A stretch of 64,000 bases of DNA. Source: Bolinopsis microptera. Its lineage: Eukaryota > Ctenophora > Tentaculata > Lobata > Bolinopsidae. Every line of letters begins with the position of its first letter. The stretch's first letter is position 1. Shown one piece after another: positions 8,024-19,338 of the stretch. The stretch is taken from positions 16,218,227-16,282,226 of the forward strand of contig NC_087084.1 of the NCBI RefSeq assembly GCF_026151205.1. Reading direction: 5' to 3'. A model generated the notes under the pieces. The model saw only the letters and a program-made list of their open reading frames with translations, was not told the DNA's origin and searched no databases. The position numbers and the translations under genes are program-made.

Positions 8024-11000
8024 AGTAAAACAAAATTTTTTTAGTAAAACAAAATTTTTATTTACCACAAAACAATCAATACATATTTAATATTATTATA
8101 CATTTACAAATTATTATCAAACATGTCAATCTTACAAATGTCAACAATCCTAAAATAATTTAGAACCGAAACGTGATCCTTTGTAAAATTATATGTCCCA
8201 ATAGTCAAATTGACTTGTACTCAAGTATAAAGTTAAACAATTTACTCCAATAACCACGGTCACTAGCAAGTTCTCTCAAATGGAGAATATCATCATACGA
8301 CTCCAGCAAGATGAAACGCTTCCAGAGGTCAACCTTCAGGTGGTGTAGGAGGTTACGTCTGTGAGCCCCGAGTCTACCAACTTCACTACACATCTCGACA
8401 GCAAAACACAGCGCAGCTTGAGCTGGTGATCTTTCATCGCTCCTCAGTATGTGTCCTAGCATCTTCCACCTAGATAACTCAGCACGCTCAGACATAGGGG
8501 TAGAGTTACTCTGTTTGTAGAGGGTATCTTTGGACATCATACTGCGTGGCCAGCTGACATTCATGATCTTTCTGAGGTGGTTACGGTGACATGCATCTAG
8601 TTTGTCCCAGTACGATTTAGGCATTCCCCAGCAACTAGAGTTATACATGAGGATAGATACTACTTGGGCCTCATAGACCTTCAGCTTCTTCTGTAGGGGG
8701 ATCTTACTCTGGCACCAGACCTTCTTGAAGTTCTGGAATGCTACATTGGCTAACATGATTCTTCTGGTGACATCTTTCCTACTTTCTAGCAGAGAACCCA
8801 ACAACTTGCTACTGCACCATTCTTCATTCATTCTAAGGGGTTTACCATCATCCATGACCTCATCTTTCCCAGCTATGTAGACGTGTACAAACTCTGTCTT
8901 TGATTCATTAATATTCAGATTCCACTCTTTGAACACCTTAGTAGCGATAGGGAGGAGGGCTTCTAGAGCATCTTTCTCTTCACCAAGATAGTCGATGTCA
9001 TCAGAGTAGGCATCTTCTTCAGGCATGCCGCTAGGGCTTATAGGGGGGGTTGGTCGCAGCGTCACGGCACGCAGGTGGTAGCAGGCACCAGCTAGAGTGA
9101 TTGTGAAACAGAGGCCTGAAACACTATCACCTTGGGGTCCTCCATTGGTGCTGATGAATACAAGGGAGGTAGCGTCGTTGACTCGCACCTTGATCTTGGT
9201 GTTGCTCAGGAGGAATCTCACTAGTCTGATCTCATCTCTTGTGCACCCTGCGTCGTCTAGGAGGTTGAGCACAGTCTGCCTACTGATAGTATCGAAGGCA
9301 CTGGACATGTCTAGGCCCATCTTGTGGAAAGACCACTCTCTTTCTTTTACAATGCTGATCAACATACGGTGACACCATACCAGGTCTCCACAGCTTCTCT
9401 TCTGCTTGTAGGCAGCTTGCCATGGACCTGTGTAAGCGTCTACCTTTGCTTCAATTCTCCTGAGTGTAATGAGGGATAGCAGCTTACGAGCACAGTTACA
9501 TAATGTCAGGGGTCTGAGGCTTTTCAGTTCACCAGGAGTCTTGCCAGGCTTTTGAAGAGGGGTGATGAAACATTCTCCGACAGCGTCAAGGAACAGGTTC
9601 TCTTCAAAGCAGGTGTTAATGATTTTGGCGTAATGGACACATAGCGCACTCCCACCATACTTGAGGAGCTCATTGGGGGTATTGTCAGGTCCATTGGCTT
9701 TGCCGTTCTTGAGGCGTTTAGCAGCGGTTTTTACCTCATATTCTGTGATAGGGCAGTCGAGGGGAGAAGGGGGACCGTCAAACGGATCAAGGGCAGGTTC
9801 ATCTCCAGTCAGCTGTTCTTCATACCAATCACGGAGTACTTCAGCTTTAGCGAGGTCTGTACCAATGGGGTACCCATCCTTATTGTGGACAACTATAGGC
9901 TTTGTCTCTTTGGTCTTAGCTAAGGATCTCACAGCTTCGAACATTTGACGCGTGTCGTCAGTTGATGAAATTTCTTCAGCTAACTGGTCAGCCTTAGCAC
10001 ACTCTAGCTCTTTCAGTCTCTTTTTGATGTCTTTACCGAGCTTATTTCTCCGTCCTCGCAGTACAGAGCTATCACAGGGCTTGTTGGTGCTTGCCAGGGC
10101 AAGGCGTATATCGTGTCGTTCTGCGACTAGGGCAACAACAGTAGGGTCATTAGAGAAGAAGCACTTATTCTTAGCCTTCCTGTAGCCTAGGGTCTCAGCA
10201 GCTGACTTATGAACTTCACCCAGTACTACTGCAAAGTCCTTGTTGGGATCACCTGAGGGTATTACAGTAGAAAGTCTACTAGCAATGTCATGTTCATACG
10301 CTCGTTTACAATCGGGGTCTGATGTGAGCCTGCGAGTGTCAAACATTTTAGGACGTTTAGGAGCTTTAGCGTAGAACAGGGGGCGTTTAGACAATTCAAT
10401 CGTACATATTACAAGCCTATGGTCAGAACTAAACACCATACCGTTGTGCGACCTAGCATCTCTGAGCAGACATTTACTTCTTCTTTTACAAAGAATATAA
10501 TCTATCTGAGTAAACACTTTACGCTTTTTACCAGACTGACCTTTGACATTAACCAAACCCTCGTAAGTGGTCCGATGACTCGCACGGTGAAGGAAGGCAG
10601 TATTAGCAGCAAACAAGTCGTTTCTACACATGAAGTTGAGAAGGTAGTGACCATTATGATTCCTTTTACCCATACCGTGCCTGCCGACATAATCTGACAC
10701 ACCATTTACATAGTCTGAGTCATCAAGCTTACCCAGCTTACCGTTGAAATCTCCCATCACAAACAACTCGTATCTTGAAGGAACGACAATAGCTGAACTG
10801 ACTTGCTTGTACACTTTCCTAACAATTTCTGGTCTGAGTTCTGATTTGGTGTTGGTAGGGCAGTACACATTGACGGCTCTAAACATGACGGGTTCACCGT
10901 GCTTTACAGGCAATCTGAAATCTATCCACGCAACACGGTCACTGACACGATGATATTGAACAATGTACGGTACTAGCCGCTTTGATACCACAAACCCCAG

Positions 11001-11600
11001 TCCTGCATACCAGGCATCCTTTTGTTCAATGATAATCAACTTATTGCCACAGGGTAACATTGCTTCAGATGGCTGAGTGATCTTAGTTTCTTGAAGGGCT
11101 ATAACGTCTAATTTATATTGAGTACAGTCACGTCCTAATATATGTTGGTCTACTTCTTTACTCAGCCCACGAACATTAAATGTTACAAGGGCTAGAATGA
11201 GTGAGAGAGGGAGCAACTTAGGGACGATGAGTAGAGGGTTAGATGCTGCAGCAGGAGTAATCTGTGTCTCCCTGCTTCTGCTGATGTTCCTGTCGTCATC
11301 ACTGGTCATTCCACCTAATAAATCACGAAACGAAACGAAACGAAACACAATATTTACTACCGGCCACACCATCTCCTGGAACAACATCGAAGTCCTCAAA
11401 TCCCTCACCTCACGCTCCCAACTTGACCTCACAGAACACGCAGCTATACAAATACGACAACCAGCTATGAACAGAACAGACCGCGCACCCAAATGTAGTT
11501 CCCTCTGGGACCCCATTCTTCCTAAAATTGCCAAATCCTTAAAGTCCAGACCATCTGGATTCAATGATTTATTAGTTTCATTGAATCACATATAAGCATT
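8024..11600 (-). mobile_element. LINE with YSDD reverse transcriptase (RTE-like), 3' tail at 8024-8060
   Basis: A single long endonuclease-RT ORF (11564-8205) is followed on the minus strand by AATAAA-like sequence and a tail made of two copies of AAATTTTGTTTTACT (8060-8043 and 8040-8024). The C-terminal layout, with RWKMLGHILR, resembles the RTE group. The 5' boundary is uncertain; a TTTCG pentamer run lies near 11320-11345. The same family appears at 62834-64000. Confidence 0.75.
8205..11564 (-). CDS. LINE endonuclease-reverse transcriptase polyprotein (YSDD type)
   Basis: 1119 codons, uninterrupted. The first ~85 residues may be untranslated leader, since another Met opens MTSDDDR at 11309. 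The endonuclease begins near residue 123 (LILALVTFNVRGLS), has the catalytic Glu in ALQETK (about 159), MGDFNGKLG and SSDHRLVI. The reverse transcriptase has LRPLTLCNCARKLLS, motif A LDMSSAFDT, motif B GGPQGDS and motif C YSDDIDYL; most LINEs carry YADD or FADD there. A C-terminal segment with CHRNHLRKIM and RWKMLGHILR ends the protein. The frame is intact, so this copy may be recently active. The ORF1-like gene at 12055-12927 lies upstream on the same strand. Confidence 0.88.
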   Translation of the reverse strand: MNPDGLDFKDLAILGRMGSQRELHLGARSVLFIAGCRICIAACSVRSSWEREVRDLRTSMLFQEMVWPVVNIVFRFVSFRDLLGGMTSDDDRNISRSRETQITPAAASNPLLIVPKLLPLSLILALVTFNVRGLSKEVDQHILGRDCTQYKLDVIALQETKITQPSEAMLPCGNKLIIIEQKDAWYAGLGFVVSKRLVPYIVQYHRVSDRVAWIDFRLPVKHGEPVMFRAVNVYCPTNTKSELRPEIVRKVYKQVSSAIVVPSRYELFVMGDFNGKLGKLDDSDYVNGVSDYVGRHGMGKRNHNGHYLLNFMCRNDLFAANTAFLHRASHRTTYEGLVNVKGQSGKKRKVFTQIDYILCKRRSKCLLRDARSHNGMVFSSDHRLVICTIELSKRPLFYAKAPKRPKMFDTRRLTSDPDCKRAYEHDIASRLSTVIPSGDPNKDFAVVLGEVHKSAAETLGYRKAKNKCFFSNDPTVVALVAERHDIRLALASTNKPCDSSVLRGRRNKLGKDIKKRLKELECAKADQLAEEISSTDDTRQMFEAVRSLAKTKETKPIVVHNKDGYPIGTDLAKAEVLRDWYEEQLTGDEPALDPFDGPPSPLDCPITEYEVKTAAKRLKNGKANGPDNTPNELLKYGGSALCVHYAKIINTCFEENLFLDAVGECFITPLQKPGKTPGELKSLRPLTLCNCARKLLSLITLRRIEAKVDAYTGPWQAAYKQKRSCGDLVWCHRMLISIVKEREWSFHKMGLDMSSAFDTISRQTVLNLLDDAGCTRDEIRLVRFLLSNTKIKVRVNDATSLVFISTNGGPQGDSVSGLCFTITLAGACYHLRAVTLRPTPPISPSGMPEEDAYSDDIDYLGEEKDALEALLPIATKVFKEWNLNINESKTEFVHVYIAGKDEVMDDGKPLRMNEEWCSSKLLGSLLESRKDVTRRIMLANVAFQNFKKVWCQSKIPLQKKLKVYEAQVVSILMYNSSCWGMPKSYWDKLDACHRNHLRKIMNVSWPRSMMSKDTLYKQSNSTPMSERAELSRWKMLGHILRSDERSPAQAALCFAVEMCSEVGRLGAHRRNLLHHLKVDLWKRFILLESYDDILHLRELASDRGYWSKLFNFILEYKSI

Positions 11601-11689
11601 GTCCACCACATCACATTCAGCTGACGACGATTAACACATGTTTATTGAAAGCTTCTACAAGTTAAATCATCGTATCTCTTATATGTTTT

Positions 11690-11812
11690 TAACCCAACTC
11701 CACTCAGTAATATTTACTACCCCGCTCTTATGCGACAAAGATATTGCATAAAAATACCTAAATAATTTACACAATACGGTGCCCATGTCTGAGCGGCTCT
11801 CCACAAAAACTT
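11690..11812. repeat. Dispersed repeat shared with 20020-20140
   Basis: Shared blocks include TGCGACAAAGATATTG and CAATACGGTGCCCATG followed by CTGAGC, in the same order and orientation in both copies. It lies between the LINE ORF2 and the ORF1-like gene. Confidence 0.65.
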
Positions 11813-12054
11813 TCTCTCTTCCTCAGAGCAGAAAGTTTTTTTTTAAAATATATAAAACAGGGTCTCATAAAAATTGAAGAACCAGTGTACTTTATTTCAC
11901 ACAAAAAATGAAGAATATGTCACATATATAAAGGTTTAAAAACTACCAAGACACGCGCCAAGTTGGACTCGTCGGCGGTCTTAAATATTTAGATAATTTT
12001 ACGAGTATCACCCGTTTAGTCACAAATAAGAAACACTTCATAAATATGCACCGT

Positions 12055-12927
12055 TCACTTTGATATCTTGTCCTCACAACAAATAATACCCCTTCTGATA
12101 TAATATCGTCTTTTCAAATCCTTCTTTGCCTTCTCTTTCATCTCCAAAACGAGCAGATGATGTCTGGCTTGCTCTTCAGGTGACCGATCTGGTGAAATGA
12201 ACACAGTTTTGTGGTGCTCACTTAGTTTCAGGTTTTTCGATTTTAATAAAATCTGATGTACAGTATTCGAATTTGATAGCAAAATTTTGACAGGTCTGGT
12301 CTTGTCAGCTGATTTCCTTCCAATCCTTACAGCTTTAAAGTGGGGTTTCACTTCAATCTGTTGAAAAAGTTCGTCTACTTTGTTTGATAGTTTCTCTTCA
12401 TCTGTCTCCTTTAAACCAAAAATGAGAACATTCCTGCTGCGATCGTCTTCTGACACAGCCTTCTGCACAACTTTTTTCAGGCTCTCCTCCGTTATTGTAG
12501 TGTTCGGCGAGGCTTTTAACACAGCTTGACTGTATGACTTGATCTCAGCTTGAACAGTGTCCTGAACAGCAGATTTTACTGCGGTCTGAACGGATTCCAA
12601 CTGATTGGCTTTGGCTTCAAGAAGTTCCCTCTGCAGTTTGATAACCGACTCTTGTGATCGGATGAGAAAACTCTTCAATTCCTCAACATCTTTCATTGCA
12701 GTCAAAGTTTCTCCGACGATAGAATTCAACTGATTGTACATATTATACATCAAATTTGATAAAACCTTCTTGACTGGCTTTTCAAACTTTTCAACTGAAA
12801 ACACTATTCTACTTTCACAGTTCGTGGCTTTTGCCACATTCGAAATTAAAGCGTTGAAATCCTCATGCGCTTCGTTGAAAAATGTAGAGTGTCCTGATAA
12901 ACGCTGCAGTAAATCTGTGTCCTCCAT
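12055..12927 (-). CDS. LINE ORF1-type nucleic-acid-binding protein
   Basis: 290 residues. Residues about 85-150 are a heptad-rich coiled coil; then DDRSRNVLIFGLKE opens an RRM-like fold (about 163-250) with AVRIGR and RPVKILL. A basic C-terminal part, VFISPDRSPEEQ..HLLVLEMKEK, closes the protein, ending in an arginine- and lysine-rich tail. This order (coiled coil, RRM-like, basic C-terminal domain) is that of many LINE ORF1 proteins, which coat element RNA as trimers. It may be ORF1 of the LINE whose ORF2 ends at 8205, but 490 bp with a dispersed repeat separate them. The frame is intact. GC-rich sequence at 13080-13160 upstream could be a 5' UTR or promoter. Confidence 0.75.
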   Translation of the reverse strand: MEDTDLLQRLSGHSTFFNEAHEDFNALISNVAKATNCESRIVFSVEKFEKPVKKVLSNLMYNMYNQLNSIVGETLTAMKDVEELKSFLIRSQESVIKLQRELLEAKANQLESVQTAVKSAVQDTVQAEIKSYSQAVLKASPNTTITEESLKKVVQKAVSEDDRSRNVLIFGLKETDEEKLSNKVDELFQQIEVKPHFKAVRIGRKSADKTRPVKILLSNSNTVHQILLKSKNLKLSEHHKTVFISPDRSPEEQARHHLLVLEMKEKAKKDLKRRYYIRRGIICCEDKISK

Positions 12928-13140
12928 TATAATGTACTTAACTTGTATTACAAGGCTACACAGTGGTCGCAGTGCAATTAAACGATTTTACTGATAAGAG
13001 AGCAACTGTTATCAACACACAAGCTAAAACACATTAACGATACAAATCTAAATTTAAATTCAGCTATATACACAATACACAGCCCGCCTCGCAGACAGCC
13101 ACACATTGCTGAGAGATTCTCAGGTGCAGATGTAAGCGCC

Positions 13141-14216
13141 GCGCGCGCGAGGTTTGTTATGCTAATAATAACGGAAAATTCTGAGGCACGAGTTTCATTC
13201 AGCTGCCCAATTTATATGTGACATGTATTTGTATTAAATTCAGATAAATGTTAGTAATAATCGACGCTAACATTGTGCAACTGTAAACTGCAAAATGTTA
13301 ACGTCGATTACCACTAAATCACATCTAGCAAGTTACTAATTCTTTGCACTATATATGTTACGTCACTATAGAATATAAAATTTGTTTCACTATAGCATAT
13401 GTCATTCATATTGTACGTTATATAAGATAAAAATAAACATTTTATAATTGTTTCAATGTTCAACACTGCTAAAAAACAAATACCTACTTGCCCATCGATT
13501 AAGCAGTCGCCAAAACAAGGCTCAAAGTTAATTTACCTTCACACCTCGTTTTGGAGACTGAAGGATGTCAATAAATAAATAATGGATAATATTAATACTG
13601 AATATGATGGATAATCAGTAATATCAATAAAATCCACAATCACTAATCATGTTTTCGATGGGCAAGCACCCGCAACTGGATGCTGAAACAAACGGCGCAA
13701 GTCTTGCACCGTTCATGCAGCATACGTCGCGAGATATCATGAGCTCCGCTAACTCTGCGATTCTAACGGATGAATTAGGCTCCCCCGACAGAAACACAGG
13801 TAATAGGGGGTTGTGGAAGGACACGAACACTGTTCGTTAACTCGTACCCCCTATATAGATCTATGTCCCGCCGGAGAGAGCCCACCACCAGTCATATCGA
13901 AAGCAGCTTTTAATTCTGCATTATAAATATCGCTTCGCCATAATAAATAATATACATTACCACTACACACTTGTCACTACACACTTTTATGCACAGTACA
14001 ACTAAAATATTAACAAGAGACAGAAGAGTTTTACATCGGCTCAGCACCGCAAGGACGTTGGCTATACGCGTGGTTCATAAATTAGTTTGATTTGGGTACG
14101 GTTCGACGGGGAAAGTGGTCGGGATTAGTTCTCATAATGAGTGATCACTGTCGTCAGAAATATTAGAGCGGGAACTTCCCCAGGTTCTGGACGAAACGCG
14201 CACGATTTTAAAAGGG
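13141..14216. other. Gene-less stretch
   Basis: AT-rich sequence with no coding signal. A small island at 13640-13860 has higher GC and two mirrored ORFs of 63-68 codons on opposite strands, with no recognisable domain. Confidence 0.5.
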
Positions 14217-14519
14217 TCATAACTCGGTTAAATTGTGAACAACCAACTTTAAATTTTAAGAAAGCACTTTAATTATCAAACCAAATGTGTCTAGAAACTT
14301 TTAAGTTCCTAGCTGAAAGCGTTCTCACCTCATGGTGACAATAGCGAAAAAGAGGGAGTGGTGTGCCACACCCACTGTAATTGATTAAATTTGACGAAAC
14401 TTTCAGGAAATCTAAGTTTGACCCATATCTATAATCTCTGAAATTTCTGTGCAATTCTAAGAAGACTTACGTGAGTTATTAAAGGGTTGCGTGTGGGCAG
14501 TTACTTCTGGGCCACCCTG
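14217..14519. mobile_element. Truncated MITE, right half of the CAGGGTGGCCCA family
   Basis: From CATAACTCGG to the terminal CAGTTACTTCTGGGCCACCC this tracks 39334-39623 closely, including AGAGGGAGTGGTGTGCCACA. It ends CCCTG followed by TA, the expected target dinucleotide. The left half is absent. Confidence 0.8.
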
Positions 14520-15288
14520 TATATAAAATGGCGTGTCTTATGTGTTGCAGGATGCTTCATGTAAGAATCCTACTCTTTTGGTGAGGAAACCTAATTCAAG
14601 CCAAAGTTATATTATGATTATATTGAGAAGTTGGTGCCATCTTAGGGGGGCGCCAAATCGTCGTTTGAATGTGGGACAATTTTGAAAAAACTTAACTTAA
14701 GTACTAACAAAACTGGGCATTTTGATCTAGAAACACACTTTTTTACCGGCATATCCTCTAAAATCACCTTAATATGTCCAATTTTACGTTTTTACTTTGA
14801 AAAAGGGGAAGATGGCACTGACAGGGGGAGTGGGAATACAACGTTATGCCACTGGGGTCAGGGGTTTTCATGAAAATTTACTCCAAAAAAACTAAGTGAG
14901 AAGTGACATTGGGCATTGAAGTAAACACCAATCCTTTATCAATGACATAGGAAAAGTGAAATGATGACAAATCATTATCATAAATCAATAAAAACATAAT
15001 TATACGTAAAATCATCGAGAATGTTCATAAAAATATTTTAATTATTTTAATTATAACTTCATAAACAATAAAGTTAATTTTAATAAGTTAGACATTCCAA
15101 AAACTGTTACTGGGCAGTGCTTAGCCTGTCATTCCGCCATATCTCTATTATGTTTATGGACAAAATACCCTGGGGTCCCAAAAAAACTGAAGAAACAAGT
15201 CAGAGCGGTAAAAATACGGGTACTTGAAGCTGTTAATACGAACACAACGAAATAAACTAAGTGAGAGAAGTGACGTTATATGGTTTGA
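14520..15288. other. Gene-less stretch
   Basis: No ORF or element end that I recognise; probably old repeat sequence. Confidence 0.4.
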
Positions 15289-15356
15289 TTGACGATGTCA
15301 ATCCGTCGAGATCGTTGCTCTGCTAGTTCGCGCGGCGCGTCGAAGCGGCGAAGTCT
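15289..15356 (+). repeat. Single copy of the GATCGTTGCTCTG repeat
   Basis: TTGATTGACGATGTCAATCC, GTCGAGATCGTTGCTCTG and CGCGGCGCGTCGAAG occur here in the same order as in the right arm of the palindrome at 19339-19546. Confidence 0.7.
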
Positions 15357-15489
15357 GTTAGAATCTTAATTCTATTTGTAGCTTGTTTTTGTACTTCATA
15401 TTACTAACCCTGTATCTCACTTTAGCAAAGGTTTAGTTCCAGTGATTGTATATACAGTGTTGGGGTAAAGGGACTCCAGAAGGCAGACA

Positions 15490-15640
15490 AGGCTCGACTC
15501 CAGACTCTAGTTGAAGTAACAGAAGAGAGAGGAGTGTCCAGTGTTTAGTTGACTCCAGACTCTAGCGAAGCAGAAGGGAGAGGAGTGACGTTGTCGACTC
15601 CAGACTCTAGCGTAGCAGAAGGGAGAGGAGTGACGTTGTT
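15490..15640. repeat. Three-copy tandem repeat
   Basis: The unit GACTCCAGACTCTAGCG, followed by AGCAGAAGGGAGAGGAGTG, occurs three times with spacing of about 60 and 44 bp; the last two copies are almost identical. Confidence 0.8.
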
Positions 15641-16221
15641 TTAGTGATCCCACAGATTCCAGTCGACAGATACTATCTGTGTTCTGTGACGTGGAAAGAG
15701 TGGTAAGTAGTTTATAGTTATAGTTTAGTAGTTTAGTCTAGGAGTTCCCGCTTCCTCTTTCACTTTCATTATAGTTTCACGTGGTTTACATTTCACTTTA
15801 CTCACGGTAGTTTTCCCCCAGGGTTTTTTATTATAGTTATCAGTTCCAGTTTAGTTGAAGTCCTCATCATTCAGAAGTACCTCATATAGTAAGAAGAACA
15901 TCATCATCAGGAGTAGTAGTTTTAATTTAATAGTAGTTTAATCTAATAGTAAAAAGACATTATTTAGTTTAGTATTGATTTGTGTATTAGTTATAGCAGT
16001 GTGAGTAGCTGAGTCACACCAATCACCTTTTAATCACTCATTCACTATTTGAGAGTGAGTACATAGAGTAACAAGGTTACATTTGACACACCATTTATTT
16101 GTATAACCTCTTTATTCATCTAATTTGTATTTATAATAATTGAGTATTATTTGTTATTTAATTAACCCAAGAACCTAAGAAAGTGTCAAACAGTATATAT
16201 ATACATTCAATCAAATCAAGT

Positions 16222-16281
16222 GATGCAATTGGCAGAGCACAATCAAAATTTTAAGTGTTGCAATTGGCAGAGCACAATTCA
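16222..16281. repeat. Twice-repeated TGCAATTGGCAGAGCACAAT
   Basis: A 20-bp sequence occurs at about 16224 and 16258, separated by 14-15 bp of AT-rich sequence. Confidence 0.8.
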
Positions 16282-16327
16282 TTGCTACCAATAATTTTTT
16301 CAAAAACATTTTAACAAAACACATAAT

Positions 16328-16597
16328 CTACTCCATTATAGGGGCAGGGATGAGGTTGTATGAAACTTCTGATAGCTGAATCTCACGTTTGGTGTCCACC
16401 TTCTTTCCTCGGTACCCTCGTAGAGCAATAAGAGTTGTTCTCAACATTGCAAATCTTATCCTAGTTCTCACGTGTCTTACTACATCGCAGTACCTTTCCT
16501 TCCTTTTTCTTGCAATGAGGTCTGCTACTCTGTTGACGAACTGCTTACACTCTTTAGACATTCCTCCAGATGTAACCCAAGAACAGGGTTCCAACAA
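16328..16597 (-). pseudogene. Fragment of an unidentified conserved element protein
   Basis: 89 codons: WVTSGGMSKEC, a K-K-R-rich helix and RTRIRFAMLRTTLIALRGYRG. The pattern (Gly-Gly-Met, then a basic helix, then an LRxTLxxLRG end) resembles C-terminal tails I associate with multi-copy retroelement polyproteins in invertebrates, but I cannot name the family. The upstream end is cut by a duplicated tail motif at 16606-16640, which suggests that another element inserted into it. Confidence 0.4.
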
Positions 16598-16605
16598 AGT
16601 CCTCC

Positions 16606-16735
16606 AAGTAAAACAAAATTTTTAAGTAAAACAAAATTTAAATTTTATTGCCATTACAATGAATAATGATATCATAATAAATATAAGTAGACATCCGATA
16701 ATAAACTTGTTACATCCAGTACAACCCAAGATGTC
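16606..16735 (-). mobile_element. Retroelement 3' end with duplicated tail
   Basis: On the minus strand an ATAAA-type signal is followed by two copies of AAATTTTGTTTTACTT (period 18). The adjacent sequence includes GTAGACATCCGATAATAAAC, also found at 34801-34820. Confidence 0.55.
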
Positions 16736-18650
16736 AGCCGACGCGACTTACAAAAATAAAGAAAGCTAGCATGTTATGTTCATTGTTCATAGTTTTTCTA
16801 ACGAGCATGCTTAGCACTTAGGCTGTACGGAAATAGCTTTAATTCTACGTCATATTAAAAACTTTACATCATTTTTGAGATACAAAAACAAATTTTAAAA
16901 TAAATAACTCTTTTGCTGCTTAGGCGCGGCACCGCGCTTGACCCACATGCTATACAGTGCACAGTGTGTAGCAACACATCGCTGAAAACAAAAGCTGAAT
17001 GAGCTATAACATATAAGCGGTGCGCCGCGCCTAAACCTAAAACCATAAACTTTAAATATTGTCAAGATATTAAACGAGTTTTGCAAAATAATATAGCATG
17101 CTGACTTCGTAGGATATTACAAATATACCAGTGCCAGTTCCAAATGTGAGTCAGCGCTTAAACCAAAAGCAGTTGGCAAAAGGAGCCAGTTGCCTGCAAG
17201 AGCTTTACTAGCACCCGATTTACCACTTTTGGAGCACAAACTCAAACCTAAAACCGGCCAAGCACAAAAATATGTTATCGCCACGATTGGGTGGATTGAT
17301 TCCCAGAATATTTATCAGCACGCGGCACTAATAATATATGAAGTTCATTATCGAATTTTAGATATGCCCTGGATCGTTTAACACATATATAAAAGGTTAT
17401 TAAAGAATAATTAATGTTTGGTTCGTATAAATCGATATTAATCAATTATTTAAAATAGTATTTGCGTTTGTTATTATTAACTATTGAGTTGCGTTCGATT
17501 TAAATATTAAAACACTACTACAATACATTTCACAAAACAAAACGACGGGGACACTGCTGCTGTTGACGAGTATCTGGTTATATTAATTATGGGTCTTTTG
17601 TTCATTAGGGGGTGCACGATAAAAATAAACTTGCTCGGATTTTAAATATTTTTGTACCACTGTTTTCTAGAGACTGTGAGAATTTTCACAATACCAAATT
17701 TTTCATACCTTTTTGGAAAGATTAGTGAGTTTCGCCTAGGTGCCATATTTGATGGTGCGCGGCTTTTGGAGCAAAAGTAGCTGTAAAAGTCGCGTAATTT
17801 GATCAAATTCGTCCAAATTTGACCATTTTTGTCGTATTATTCGGATTTATCTTCAGTTTCTGAAATGAGATCATTCTGGAAATTGGCGACGACCTTCCAA
17901 TAGGGCTTTCACAACTGTCAGAAAAATTTGGTGGATATCGGAGTTGATATAGTGATCAAAATGGGGCAAAATACGCTGCTTTTAGCTGTAACATAATGTC
18001 TGATGGTTGGATATGCTTTAAATTTTTCGGACACTTGCCTTGTAAGTCTATGAGTAAGCTTACCAATTTTTGTTGCAATTGCAGGTCGGGAAGGATACTC
18101 AATATCTATTTGTTTGAAGAAAATTGTGCTGGCCGAAATTAGCGCTAAAAAACCATCCTACAGTCGGCACGCGCGGCTCACTGTCGATGGCGCACTACCT
18201 ATGTTCATTAAAATAAGTGTGATCATACTTCTAGAGTATATTGGGCTGACACAGTTGCTGCAAGGTTAACATTGGGGTCCAAAACCGAGAGTGTGATACA
18301 ACTTAATTTCGCGTTACGTAGTAAGAGATACAAAATATAAAATATAAGATATAAGTCACTGCAAGTTCACGGATATAGCGCGGCGTCATTCCATTATTCT
18401 GGCGCGGTAAATCACGCTGGGTAATGAAATGATAGAGTTATACAATATTTAAGTTTCGCGCGCTACGTTTACACAATATATTTGTGAGTCCGTCCCACGT
18501 TCCAGACGCCGCTCCAGACAAGTCCAGACACCAGTGTAAAAGCGGATGAGCTGATCAGTGTTCTGTGTTATATGCGTGAATATATAGTTTCTATGTTTGA
18601 CTGTGGTGTGTATTGTGTGTGTTATTTTGTGTGTGTAGTATGAAATCTAT
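16736..18650. other. Gene-less stretch with dispersed repeat pieces
   Basis: 16725-16815 matches 36545-36630 (AACCCAAGATGTCRGCCGAC, then ATAAAGAAAGCTAGCATG). The rest has no coding signal, no tandem structure and no element ends that I can define. Confidence 0.5.
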
Positions 18651-18673
18651 ATGGACTAGTTTGTGTGTTCTTA

Positions 18674-18975
18674 TTATAGGCACATGTCATTTCCATCAAA
18701 GTTGAGTTCTGACCATTCATCAGTGTTTCCAGCTTTTTGAGCATTGAGTAGCATAGTTTTAATGCGACCTTTAACAAGTGCAATTGGGGACGAGAAGTCA
18801 ATCTTACTAGAAGGTTTAAGGAATTTATTCCACATATTCGAGGTTTTATATACAAACAAATTGGTTGCAGCGGGGTTAATAAAGTAGTTATCACGTCGGG
18901 GTGACTTTACAATTGTATGGTAAAAGTACTTAACATGGTTCTTTGTTCTTGATTTCCATTCGGCATCTAAAATAG
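18674..18975 (-). pseudogene. 5'-truncated LINE ORF2 C-terminus (CR1/L2-like)
   Basis: The frame reads RDNYFINPAATN, LFVYKTSNMWNKF, KPSSKIDFSSP and ends ELNFDGNDMCL. It aligns with the LINE end at 34837-35376 (FIYQSTKMWND ... ELNFDSNELKF), so both are tails of one LINE family. No RT domain remains. Confidence 0.7.
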
Positions 18976-19109
18976 GCTGAGTATGTCACTATCATGGGAT
19001 AATAAGTACATTTAATGCAAACATATCAGGGTTGTGGCGGCCAGTTATTGATTTATACATAAAATTGAACTTTAAATAGAAATGTGGATATATTGAAATT
19101 TAAAACTTT

Positions 19110-19291
19110 TAAAACGGATCGCTTTGCTCTAACCAGAGCCCTCTCGCTTGCAGTAGCTTGTGAAACAAGCGCGTCACGCAGTACGCGTAGACACATGGCT
19201 ATGTGGACGGATCGCTTATAAATATTATTATATTATGATTGTAAAATAAAGAATAAAATTTTAAATTTGTTTCACTAAAATTTGTTTCACT
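19110..19291 (+). mobile_element. SINE-like or truncated retroelement with duplicated tail
   Basis: The block begins with CAGAGCCCTCTCGCTTGCAG, contains AATAAAGAATAAAATTTTAA and ends in two copies of AAATTTGTTTCACT (19263-19276, 19278-19291). The GAGCCCTCTCGCTTGCAGTA piece recurs inverted at 34138-34160. Confidence 0.5.
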
Positions 19292-19338
19292 GTTGCAAGA
19301 TTAAAAGTGTTAATTCACAACGTAAAGGTTATGTGATT

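Noticed and set aside
13624-13840. Pair of overlapping 63-68 codon ORFs on opposite strands in a GC-richer island
   Set aside because: No domain, no splice context and no homologue in the window; kept only as a note in the stretch description.
7958-14519. One large TIR element spanning both CAGGGTGGCCCA ends with the LINE nested inside
   Set aside because: Similarity to the family's left end stops after about 20 bp at 7958, and the right piece at 14217 is truncated; the ends need not belong together.
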